Below are positions 1 through 9,412 of a DNA stretch of 64,000 bases, in pieces. Within the stretch, counting starts at the first letter, position 1; the number at the start of each line of letters is the position of its first letter. Source of the DNA: Haliotis asinina (Eukaryota > Mollusca > Gastropoda > Lepetellida > Haliotidae); the NCBI RefSeq assembly GCF_037392515.1, contig NC_090288.1, positions 18,322,969 to 18,386,968 on the forward strand, in the 5' to 3' direction. Under the pieces are notes generated by a model. It was not told where the DNA came from and searched no databases. It was given only the letters and a program-made list of their open reading frames with translations. The position numbers and the translations under genes were made by a program.

Positions 1-389
1 TCAATATTGTCATTGTGGTCGTCAAATGGAGGCATTTTAGGCATCTTGGGAATGGCTGCCGATCTATTCTCTCCTACCTGCCCTTCTTGATTTCCTGCCG
101 CACTCTTTTCTAACTTGGCTAGTTCTATTCTTTCATTTGACTGTATTTTACACTTTTCTTTCTCCAATTCTAATCGTTCTCTCTCTCGTTCCCATTCTAA
201 CCTTTCTTTCTCCTTTCTTTCCTCCAGTTCTAACTTTTTAATCTCCCGCTCCCTAGCTCTTTCCTCCCGTTCGAGCCTGTCCTTTTCTTTCTCATTCTCC
301 AACTCCATTTGCTCTTTCACAAACACTCTCAAATCATCTTTCTCATACCCTAAACTCTGACCCAGTTTGATAAGTTTGTCAATGTCCAT
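1..389 (-). CDS. Gag N-terminus of a Gypsy-type LTR retrotransposon (partial, 3' end outside window)
   Basis: The frame is open from ATG at 389 to the window edge, about 129 codons, starting MDIDKLIKLGQSLGYEKDD. Residues about 25-95 are almost entirely E, K, R and L in heptad-like order, predicting a long charged coiled coil. After this come Pro-Lys-Met repeats and the sequence MPPFDDHNDN. This arrangement (GLxLGYEGDDLR-like start, charged coil, then KLPPFDD) is familiar from Gag proteins of metazoan Gypsy elements, where the following region forms the capsid. No stop or frameshift lies in the visible part. A host coiled-coil gene is the alternative, but the LTR and primer site immediately upstream argue against it. 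Confidence 0.7.
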   Translation of the reverse strand, partial: MDIDKLIKLGQSLGYEKDDLRVFVKEQMELENEKEKDRLEREERAREREIKKLELEERKEKERLEWERERERLELEKEKCKIQSNERIELAKLEKSAAGNQEGQVGENRSAAIPKMPKMPPFDDHNDNI

Positions 390-728
390 AATTGTCTGTA
401 TGAGGGCAAAGCAGGGTACACAAAAAGTCAAACTGTCTGGAATAAATAGGGATCCTACCAAGAATAAAACCGGAGGTGATTTCCCATATATCCCAATGTT
501 CAAAATGTTCACGACGAACCAATGGCCTTAACTGACCAATAACCACAATACACCCTCCACCCTTGAATTCCAAATCATACACTCAAGGACGCAGAAGTGG
601 TGCCGTATGTTCTAACCCTTCTTTATGGACACAAAGATTCTGCAGCGATATACAATCAACAACGCTACATCAAATGCGCTACAGAACACAACTAGGGTTC
701 CCTTTGATAGTGACAAATAATCTAATTA

Positions 729-745
729 TCCCACCGCTGCCACCA
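729..745 (-). other. Primer-binding site for tRNA-Leu
   Basis: On the minus strand this reads TGGTGGCAGCGGTGGGA. It is the exact complement of the 3' end of an animal tRNA-Leu(UAG), ...CCCACCGCTGCCA plus the CCA tail. It lies three bases after the LTR end, the expected position for priming minus-strand DNA synthesis. The tRNA match is from memory of the conserved animal tRNA-Leu sequence. Confidence 0.75.
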
Positions 746-748
746 AAA

Positions 749-1354
749 TGTCACATACCAAAGTAACCACAACAGAAGAATAGTTTGTTTTGCAAAACTT
801 TATTCCTCCCCTTAAGATATAAGTAACCCCAATACCTATACTAAACTAATTCTACAGGTGCAAATACAACTAACTAATCTAATTACCTAACCTAGCTACA
901 TATACAGTTCTGTCTACCACTTATATTGCTAAAGTTCTAATAATACTACTACTACTACTAACTACACTAAAATCCTAATACCCTCACTAATATAGATAAT
1001 GATTACATATAATCCCAATCAGAAACTAAACAATTGAACTAAATAACAATAAAGGAATTTTCCACTCAGAGAGAACACTTTCTCTTTACAATGTAATCAG
1101 AATGTCAGTGCACTTTGGTTCCACTTGGTGACGTCATAGTATTTGTGTGGTATCCCTCACACCCAGGCGATGGTTTCCCTCACGGAGTTTAAGGGGCCTG
1201 TGTAATGGTTGATGGCTGTGCCATCCACATCTCACATTACTAGGAGATACATGCTCCTTGTACAACAGGGAAGACTCTTGTCTGTCTCCTTACAGGCGGA
1301 GATAATACCCCTCTCCTTACTTTAAGGATAACCGGCCAGTTCCGGGACACTACA
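749..1354 (-). repeat. Long terminal repeat (5' LTR of the Gypsy-type element)
   Basis: The LTR is about 606 bp with TGTAGTGTCC at its 5' end (1354) and TATGTGACA at its 3' end (749), directly preceding the primer-binding site. An AATAAA polyadenylation signal on the minus strand lies at 804-799. The partner LTR is outside the window, so length and borders rest on the TG/CA ends and the primer-site position. The flank ATACA at 1355-1359 is the likely target duplication, but its mate cannot be seen. Confidence 0.6.
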
Positions 1355-2124
1355 ATACAATATAAGTAACTACAGTTACTCAGTAAGACATGTGTCAATG
1401 TCTTATACTTTATGCATGTACTTTACTCCGATTTACATATTTGAAAGTGGAACAGTTTTTGTGGAACGATAACATTCAAATTTTGAATGGCTTTGTGGCT
1501 ATATAGTGTTACAATATGCACATATATCTAGAAATACTACATCAGTAAAACAATTTCTTGCTACATCTACTCAATCAATAAATACAAAAGTAATAATGAT
1601 AATAAAAACTTACGCCAGCCAGCGTGAGATGCAATCCCATACAAAAGTTGAACCCATACAGGTGAACACAGTGGTGATTCTGGCTGACTGTGCAGATTAC
1701 TACCCTTCCTCACTATTTATATTGACCTCCCATACCCAAGCTACTCAACACCTCTCTATTGTTTACAAATTAACACCCCAGCTCTCTGGCCATACCTGGT
1801 CACGCTTCCCTGAACATAACCCTGTTCCCATAGTATTACCGAACATAATCTAACAACAACTCCCAACAATATATAACACACTCTAACAATACCATACTAC
1901 ATCTATTTACAGTACCATAAACTAATTATATAAACGAAATCATCTGTGATCTTGACATACTTCATCATTAACAGCATGATCATCCAGATTGTACAGAGTA
2001 ATCTGTTGCTAAGGAACACGCGTAAACTTCCAACATCAGTAATCAAATCGGATACAACAGAATAAAACAGATGATTTCTTGCTTTATGCCAGTTAGCCTG
2101 GTCTGTTACCACCATGTACACCAC
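1355..2124. other. No gene recognised (probable APEH intron)
   Basis: AT-rich sequence between the LTR element and the last visible APEH exon. I see no conserved exon, repeat or RNA gene. The ORFs here have no recognisable motif. Confidence 0.4.
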
Positions 2125-5100
2125 CTGTAGAAGCAACGAACCATCATGAGCCGTGAACACTGGCAGTGCCCTCCTCTGTCTGGGTTGTCCAGATACACTA
2201 ATCTTGATCGGTCCTGGTTGAAGCATGGACTCCGCACTGACCGATCCTCCTCACTCAGTGCCACTGGATGTAACAGGAACATGTTGGTTCAACAGCTGCC
2301 TCATGTTTCATGAGGGTCATCTAGGTTCTACATACTGGCTAAAGCAGCATCAAAGATGCACTGCACACTGACACGTGTAACATCAGGTAAACCAAGGCAC
2401 TATACACTGGCAAATACAAAATCTGGGACACACATGCACTACACACAAGAACATGTACCATCTCAGACACCTGGCACTACACACAAGAACATGTCACATC
2501 ACAGCCACACACCCACAACACACTACCAATAAAAGATCAGGGAAACCAAGGCACTGCACACTGGTACATGTAACATCAAGGAAACCCAGGCTTTTCACAC
2601 TGGCAATATAAAATCAGGAAACCCCAGGCACCAGACGCAAGAACATAAAACATTAGGGAAACCAAAGCGCAGCACTATAAAATTAAACATCACATCCTAG
2701 ATTTTACAATTAGTCTGACAATACTCACAAAATTCTGTGTTCTTTACATCAACAAAGTAAATTCTACTTCTGCAAACAGAAAAACCATTGAGAAGTATTT
2801 CATCGTAAATGCTGCTTGTGAATACGAGGATGTATATTTTACATAAATATTTGCTGAAACCATCATATATTCCTACGAGACAGGGTTAATGACATGATAG
2901 CCTCAGAGGGTCATCAGACTGTCACGATGAACCATGGTTGTAACTGACTGATACTTTATGGACCAAACATTTTCCATGCGGAAGACTAGAACTGACCTCC
3001 TCTGGATACAGTATATAAGTCCCAGCCGCCATGGTTCATGGTTCCAGCCTACAAACACCACACCTGCGTCGTCACTGGCCCAAATTGCCTGAAACATTAC
3101 ATCAGTGTGGTGCTGACTGCAATGAAAATAACTGGAACTACTCAACGACATTGTATTCAACTTTTACAACATAACTGGAGTACTCGAAACTCATTCTACA
3201 GCAGGGCACTAGGGACTGTGAACAACACAAAGAATGGTAATTCTGTACGATGACTGAGTCTTCAGAGCACTGTCTTGCTGGACTACACTACATTGCCATC
3301 CTGACACATTTTTATTCCACACTGCCATGTAATTCGCCCACTGAATGCATATATTTCAGACGGTACGCACGAAAGCGTGGAGCCTACCAGTAGTTTGAGC
3401 ACTGCTCACATCCTGTTTACTTGTTAGTTACGCATGGTGCGCAATGTCACTCGATAGTCACTTATTTTCATGTAAGACAAGTATTGTTGGCGCATTGTTA
3501 CGTCTAGTGTATCCACTTTGCGCCTGTGTGAAGCAGGCATGGTAGTGTTTGACGCTACTCTATATAAATAACAGGATCCATCACCAGCTTCATGCATTGC
3601 TCGATTTGCTGTGAACCTGCAAGGTGTTGAAAACCACAGACAACCTCTTATTGCAGAAAAGAAAGATGTCTATATCTCGAAGGTGCAGCACTAAAGAATA
3701 TGAAGCAACAGAAGGCCAAAGAAAAAGACTGAACCCCAACTAGGAAAAGGAAAGCAAAGACAGTGTGGGTGAGGAGGTGGTTGCCTAGAAGACAGCGCTT
3801 CAGACATTATGATCAGTTCTTGACAGAAGTTAACCCTTCATCTTTCGAAGAAGACAACATTCGCATGAGAACCGCTGGTGGTATGACTCAGGCTCACAAT
3901 CTCTCTTCGCTTTCTAGCCACTGGTACTTCCTGCGCAAGTCTAGCAGTACAGCTTCATGAGAGTTGAAGTACAATCTGCACAGAACTCTTGCAAAGCCAT
4001 CATTGAAGTTAGTAAGGATGTAGAACTTATATGCCATAAAAGGGCATACTGAAAGTTTTAGTTCCAGATTGAACTACCACAGCTGTCTGTGAAGAAGTTG
4101 GAGAAGACACCCAAATCTGAAGTACTCATGCATGACCAATGTAGATGCTGGCTACAAGTACTTGCCTGTTGATGTTTGGGCACATGGTGGTGCTGCGGAT
4201 GGAGGAACATGAAAGAACTGTACTTTGCACGAAGTTGTCGCGGATAACGGAACCAGCTCAACTCCATATGACAAGCCTGTGTCACATCATTTTGCAGCGA
4301 TGACGCATTTGCACTCAGAACTTGAGTGATAAAACCATTCTCTCATTGCTCCCAGATTCACCGAGAAATTATCTACAACTACAAGTTGTCTCGTAGTTGT
4401 GTGATATAGAATACATTTGGAATCTTGTCTAAAAGGTACATATGTCTATAATCTTATAATTAATAGATTGGTAAAACAGTTACATTCCTTCTTATCAGCT
4501 AGAAAAACATATCTGTAAACCTTTCATTACAGATGTAACATCTCGTCGGTTTTTCTACTACAATGCAACAGCACCAAGAGACGATCAAACCGATGGCCAT
4601 GTGCGTCACAACCTCATTCTCAACAGATATCCATTGGTGCCGACTGATGTGGACCTCTGTCTCCACCTCTCTGTGTTTCTTGTCTAGTTTCTTCATCAAG
4701 TTGTCTATCCACTACTGATCCTGCCCTTCCTCGTGTTGTCTTTTTCTTGGCAAGCATCTTGCAGATTGTTCTCTGTCGAGTTGAGGTATGATGTGGAAGT
4801 CGCGGTGGCTGAGCGGGTTAGGCGGCTGACTTTGTGTGCCTGACTCTGAGGGTGCGGGTTCGAATCCCGGATGGGACTCAACCAAAAACGTACTAGAATT
4901 TGTACTTTACTGAGGAAGTGAAATCCCAAACATGACATATGTTGAGTTGAGGAATGTGAGGACTGACGATCGGCACCTATTTATATATGCACTCCTGAGT
5001 GCATGGTCGTCGCTGATTCGTGCGTCAACAATGCGTGAAGTAGGCGTGCCCAATGCGTATCGATTTTGTAACATGTGCAAAGAAATCGTGCTGTGCACAA

Positions 5101-7887
5101 CATTTCCAGGACCTCATCATGCCACGTGAACAAGTTGTGGCAATACCCAAGTCTCGCCCGTCCACCTCATGACAAGTTACAAGGCGTGATCAAACCAGCC
5201 CAATGCGTGACACTGCATGTCAATACGCGCAGGGCCGAAAACTGACTGCCCGCAGTGTTTAGAAATAGGTGGTGCAGTGTTCATAACTAGTTCATGCAAG
5301 GGGCAGGAAGATTATCAGTACCAGATTTTTCAGCATTTCAACATTTTCTGCACCCTTGAAGGTAACGGGGTAGAATAGGCCTTCAGCAACCCATGCTTGC
5401 CATAACTGAAAGACAACTATGCTTGTCGTAAGAGGTGACAAATGGGATCGGGTGGTCATGCTCGCTCACTTGCCTGACACATGTCATCGGTTGCCAATTG
5501 CGCAGATCGATGCTCATGTTTCTGATCACTGGATTGTCTGGTCCAGAAATTATCCAGATTATTTACAAACCGCCTCCATATAGCTGGAATATTGCTGAGT
5601 ATGGCATAAAACTAAACTCACTCACTCACTCAAAATTTTCTTTGCTTACTGTCTTGCAGCCCTGGACAGTGCATGTACACTTCACAACAGTTTGCAGCAA
5701 ATCTGCTCATGTGCACAAAAATTGGAACAAAATTCGTATATATACAAGTGTCAATGTGGCTTTAGACCTCTCCTCTAATACTCTCTACTCCAGAGCCACA
5801 AGATCACCAGGAATTACCTGTCCAGCAGATATATCCCCAGGAATTACCTGTCCAGCAGATATATCACCAGGAATTACCTGTCCAGCAGATATATCCCCAG
5901 GAATTACCTGTCCAGCAGATATATCCCCAGGAATTACCTGTCCAGCAGATATATCCCCAGGAATTACCTGTCCAGCAGATATATCACCAGGAATTACCTG
6001 TCCAGCAGATATATCACCAGGAATTACCTGTCCAGCAGATATATCCCCAGGAATCACCTGTCCAGCAGATATATCCCCAGGAATTACCTGTCCAGCAGAT
6101 ATATCACCAGGAATTACCTGTCCAGCAGATATATCACCAGGAATTACCTGTCCAGCAGATATATCCCCAGGAATCACCTGTCCAGCAGATATATCCCCAG
6201 GAATGATGTCCAGCACTGTCACCTCACCAGACATCACATCTATAACACATGGCACAGGATGATGCTTGTCCACCAGCTGTTCCCCCCAGTCTCCTCGGAA
6301 TACATGTTCATCGCCCTGCAGTGGAAACACCACAATTAATAACAAAATGTTGCTATTCTTAAAGCGCTTTGAAAATGCATACAAACAGCATACAGTCTGA
6401 TTTAAAGGAACTGATTTTTTTAACATAACCCTCTTACTTGTAAAATCTTTTCCTTCTTAGTACCCTCATCAGCAGGCTGCTTTTCTTCCTGAAAAAAGCT
6501 GACAGTCCTGTGCACCTTCTTCTCAGCAATATACACCAAGTACCTTTCAGAGGGAGACCACTCAAGACAGCCAAAAAACCCTGGAACAGTTTCTTACTGC
6601 CGTCTAGCATGACATATGACGCAAGGTGTACTTTAAAACAATATATATGGCAATTCTATGTCTTTGGCTAAATTGGGTAAAACATGTACAGTGTATTTGT
6701 ATTGCTTAGCCTAAAATCAACACTAAAATATATCCACAAATGACACTTCCTTTTGCATGGCTAAAGGGCAGAAACGTGGAGGTGATGTTTCTCACATTAT
6801 CTCCCCTGTGTCCATGACAACAAAATGGCAGTTACCAGCTTTGATATTGTATTTTTTACTTCAGGGAAATGAATCAGAATCTGCTTGTACAATCAGTGTC
6901 AGTCACAGTGAAACGTAATATGTACTGTCATAAAGATACCTGTATCATAATAGCCTGCGGTACAAATTTTGGACCATTACACTTCTCTTCAGTCTAGCAA
7001 TAACTGCAGTAGTACTTGCATGCCTAATGTGTAGCAACAATGAAGGGCAGCATGTCTTCTTACCATCTGCTTCATAAACCTTCCCATGTTTTTCACAGCT
7101 CTGTATGTCAAAGGTCTTCACCTTCCGAATCGAGTTCCATATCTGGACAGTACAGAAGAATCACTGATAATATCACGAAAGACTCAGAAAAATAGTTCAA
7201 ACAAACATGTTTGCTACACTGACAACAGTGACAAATGGTGTTTCCGCGCGTTAAGACTGTCATGCAGTATGTTATCAGTGACAGACATAGACATCAGGAA
7301 TGTCTTACCTCAAAGTATTGCTTCTCCTCGCCTTTCTTATTCTTCACTTTACAGACAAGAGCTCTGAGTCGACCAGACGGAGACTCACGGTTCCATAATC
7401 TGTAACAATAGTGGGTGCTATATTACAGTGCATTCTCACCCAACAGTAATACTCATGGTCCAATTATTCTGGCACCCTCTATACATTCTATATGATAAGG
7501 AAACATTAACAATGAATGCTCACATTGTAACAGATATGTTAAAATGGTAAAATTTCAGTTTACTATTATACAAATAAATATATCATAAACTGATAAAAAT
7601 ATTCCATTCAAGAACTGGAGATTTTATTACATTTCAGTAGATTCAGGGTCTTACACATTTGAGAATTCCTGTGGAGGTGTTGCCATAACAACACGCAGAC
7701 CAGACGGACCATCTGGAGACAGGATGTATGTTTTGGAGAAAGATGTTTTCTCTCCCTTCTGTAAGTCCCTCTGAGACCATTTTGTGTCCACAGCAAGTGT
7801 ATCCTCTGTAGACTGATTGCTAAATGTTGCTGAAGTCGGCTGAGCTTGTTTCGCCAACTCCAGGAACACTGAAACTATATCCTTTGC
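2125..7887 (-). CDS. APEH: Acylaminoacyl-peptide hydrolase (APEH), N-terminal beta-propeller exons; partial gene
   Basis: APEH is a cytosolic serine peptidase (S9C) that removes N-acylated amino acids from peptides. Seven exons follow the vertebrate protein in order, with matching splice phases for the first six: 7887-7655 (contains WSQRDLQKGEK), 7399-7309 (LWNRESPSG...GEEKQYFE), 7142-7064 (EKHGKVYEAD), 6580-6438 (FFGCLEWSPSERYLVYIAEKK), 6315-6178 (GDWGEQLVDK...SAGQ), 3088-about 2997 (AIWASDDAGVVFVGWNHEP) and 2263-2125 (SVRSPCFNQDRSRLVYLDN). About 12 residues expected between the last two exons are missing, so a small exon is probably unfound. The first coding exon is also not located. The catalytic alpha/beta-hydrolase exons are not in the remaining 2.1 kb, so the gene either continues left past the LTR element or is truncated by it. 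No in-frame stop occurs in the first six exons. The 6315 exon ends in a minisatellite that duplicates its splice donor. Confidence 0.85.
3560..3571 (+). promoter_or_regulatory. TATA-like box upstream of the Harbinger transposase remnant
   Basis: CTCTATATAAATAAC lies about 100 bp upstream of the first transposase-like codons. Its position fits a core promoter of the element, but this is only a motif match. Confidence 0.3.
3660..4440 (+). pseudogene. PIF/Harbinger transposase (HARBI1-like), decayed
   Basis: PIF/Harbinger transposases are DDE nucleases that move DNA elements with 3-bp target duplications. Fragments of one lie in order across three frames. At about 3760-3860 is VWVRRWLPRRQRFRHYDQF, the N-terminal block found before the DDE domain. 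At about 3975-4030 is CKAIIEVSKDVE. At about 4140-4210 is GYKYLPVDVWAHGGAADGGT, the block around the second catalytic Asp. At about 4283-4435 are SDDAFALRT and IYNYKLSRS followed by NTFGILSKRY, corresponding to the DDAFPL and YNYRLSRARRVVEN blocks. Several stops and frameshifts separate the blocks and the first catalytic block is missing. It sits inside the APEH intron in the opposite orientation. Family knowledge is from memory of conserved motifs. The terminal inverted repeats were not found. Confidence 0.8.
4797..4880 (+). repeat. tRNA-derived SINE head (tRNA-Leu/Ser-like, A and B boxes)
   Basis: GTCGCGGTGGCTGAGCGGG begins a tRNA-like stretch with an A box (TGGCTGAGCGGGTTAGG) and a perfect B box (GGTTCGAATCC). 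The acceptor arms pair only partly and the anticodon arm does not fold canonically, so I call a SINE head rather than a working tRNA gene. The 3' border is not defined. It lies in the APEH intron. Confidence 0.5.
5340..5633 (+). repeat. SINE-like interspersed repeat with a CTCA-repeat tail
   Basis: About 290 bp, starting near GGTAACGGGGTAGAATAGGC and ending in AAACTCACTCACTCACTC. The last 55 bp (ATATAGCTGGAATATTGC...) resemble the 3' end of the LINE family in this window. I recognise the body as a very abundant repeat type in abalone-like gastropod DNA (memory, not checked). It encodes nothing. It lies in the APEH intron. Confidence 0.6.
5806..6205 (-). repeat. 30-bp minisatellite, 13 copies, spanning an APEH exon end and its 5' splice site
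   Basis: On the minus strand each unit encodes VIPGDISAGQ and contains CAG|GTAATT or CAG|GTGATT, a plausible splice donor in every copy. The first copy coincides with the real end of the exon that starts at 6315. There the sequence IIPGDISAGQ aligns with the conserved APEH exon end, and the next exon at 3088 continues in phase 0. All units are exactly 10 codons, so any choice of donor keeps the frame. Copies differ mainly at one C/A position and one G/A position, suggesting recent expansion. Confidence 0.9.
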
Positions 7888-8109
7888 CTGAAGAATAAAG
7901 ATTCCTGTCAACTACACGTTTGCCATGATCAAATTGGATTCACATCTAAGAAATCTTTTCAGTGAATCTTGGAGTTGGGAAACCCAATCAGAAAGATTCT
8001 GGGATTACAATGGTCTTCACAAATGCTGTCACAGTGTATAAAAGCACTGTCATGAATATTTAGCAGCACCCCTTGGTTGTAAACTTGACTGAATCTGTTA
8101 ATTTCCAAT

Positions 8110-8935
8110 GTTTCTACAAGTTTTGGTCTACGTATGCCCTTAAGTGCACAATGGTCTTCAGTGCACAGACAGCATTAATATTCATCAGTGGGTGGAGCTT
8201 ATGTGACTGCGTCACATTCACAGCACTGTATCTTCCGGTGAACTAAGGGAGTGAATGAACACGCTTCATCGTCTGTTATCGCCTTATACAGTGCGACAGC
8301 TACAATATCCACGCGAGGTATATATAAACAGAACGTATGTGTGCCGTGTATTCAGGATAATGTGCTTTATTCAACCTTCCAGGGGTGACGCAGTTCAAGC
8401 GAGTTTTTTTCAAGTCACCTCCAGCCACCGCGTACTGCAGTAGCATTGCTGTCAGTACATTGACATGTATTTGCTCAAGTCTGACTTAACAGTCCGACTA
8501 AACACAGTTACAACTCTTGACAAACAACCAACTAAATAATTATACAATGTATATATATACACATATTGCCAGATCTCCACGTAATCAAAAGGCTGAAAAG
8601 CATCAACTCTTAATACAAGTAAGGCTGTCAGGGTACTGCAAACTTTGACGAGAATATTTGACACGAAAGACTTCCGCCCTTATTCAACTTTGAGGAAAAC
8701 GTTCTGAGAGTGTTATTGTTATGAGTTGAATGTGAGCACATGTTTCAGTATGTTATGATACAATTAAAAAAACATGTTAAAACTGCCTGCTGAGTTAAGA
8801 AATATATATATTCAAGTGATATCGTTTCGCTGGAATGAAATTTATGGGGCGATAAGGCCAGAAATCTTACCATTTGATATTTGTATCACCAGGGTAGACT
8901 AAATTGAGAACAAGCATTTATTAAGGTCAGTGTAG
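8110..8935 (+). repeat. Leader region of repeat family P (promoter-like, inverted copy at 50.64-52.11 kb)
   Basis: This stretch is matched in inverted orientation by 52110 down to about 50640. Shared blocks are the palindrome TGTGAC-TGC-GTCACA (8202-8216), TATCTTCCGGTGA, GAGGTATATATAAAC (TATA-like, 8315-8329), GTGTGCCGTGTATTCA, and a block with CATGTTTCAGTATGTTA. It starts near CCCTTAAGTGCACAATGG, the same sequence type found in the hairpins of the array that follows. No protein is evident. Confidence 0.65.
8315..8329 (+). promoter_or_regulatory. Conserved TATA-like box in the P leader
   Basis: GAGGTATATATAAAC is conserved in the inverted copy as GAGGTATATGTAAAC (51939-51925, minus strand). 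The sequence about 20 bp downstream (GTATGTGTGCCGTGTATTCA) is also conserved. Conservation of both suggests a core promoter. No transcript evidence. Confidence 0.4.
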
Positions 8936-9242
8936 CTGTCTTAAAAGTGCTCAGAAAAGCCTTAAATGCACAATGATGTCGTGGCCCCTCCCTCCACCCT
9001 CTTGGCTGTTTCTGACTGGTGCAGAGGCCTTACCCCATCCCTTTGACCATCTACAAACCCATCTACACTGAATATTTCATTCACTCTCTCTTCCATTTCA
9101 GCCAACATGGAACACTGTCTCGGCACCTAAAGCGAACAGTCAGTGTGCACTACAGGGCTCTCAGGAGAGCTTCGTCTGGTAGGAAATGAAATGCATTTTG
9201 TATTTGCTCTGTCTTTTCTCAAAACATCCATTGTGCGCTTAA
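8936..9242 (+). repeat. First, degenerate unit of the P tandem array (left of the piggyBac insertion)
   Basis: This is homologous to the ~370-bp units at 28.7-30.1 kb: GCACAATGATGTCGTGGCCCC, the exon-like block at about 9102-9180, then AAAACATCCATTGTGCGC ending in TTAA. The exon-like block carries a stop (CTCGGCACCTAAAGC) and a deletion. The unit stops exactly at the TTAA (9239-9242) where the piggyBac-like element begins. Confidence 0.75.
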
Positions 9243-9284
9243 CTCATTAAGGCCGAGAGCCGTATATATGCGGCAAATTAATTA

Positions 9285-9412
9285 GCGTCTCACAGCGAGA
9301 GCCGCATATTGGGGGTAATAAAAATCACCTCTTATTCAGCGAGAGCCGCAAATTGGGGGTTATGAAAAGCACCTCTCATTCAGCGAGAGCGGCGTATTGG
9401 GGTTTTACATTT
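9285..9412. repeat. Subterminal tandem repeats of the piggyBac-like element
   Basis: Three ~48-bp direct copies starting CAGCGAGAGCCGCATATTGG, CAGCGAGAGCCGCAAATTGG and CAGCGAGAGCGGCGTATTGG lie 40-170 bp inside the left end. A related GAGAGCCG is in the terminal repeat itself. Such subterminal repeats commonly bind the transposase; function here is inference. Confidence 0.6.

Larger units (their letters stand above)
1..1354 (-). mobile_element. Gypsy-type LTR retrotransposon, 5' part only (runs off the window)
   Basis: Read on the minus strand, the order is LTR (1354-749), a tRNA primer-binding site, an untranslated leader, and the start of a gag ORF at 389 that is still open at the window edge. 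The LTR starts TGTAG and ends GACA, the usual TG...CA form. The rest of gag, pol and the second LTR would lie to the left of position 1. The Gypsy assignment rests on the gag N-terminus style (charged coiled coil) and on the primer site. No pol domain is visible, so the clade is inference. Confidence 0.75.

Noticed and set aside
4797..4880. Functional tRNA gene
   Set aside because: The B box is perfect, but the acceptor stem has mismatches and no proper anticodon stem-loop forms. A SINE head fits better.
5806..6205. Regular 30-bp repeats that might suggest a CRISPR array
   Set aside because: There are no spacers; the units are head-to-tail. The DNA is eukaryotic with introns.
5435..6262. 275-codon plus-strand ORF with repeated SPGITCPADI
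   Set aside because: It is the complement of the APEH minisatellite extended into a SINE-like repeat. The minus strand carries the conserved APEH exon.
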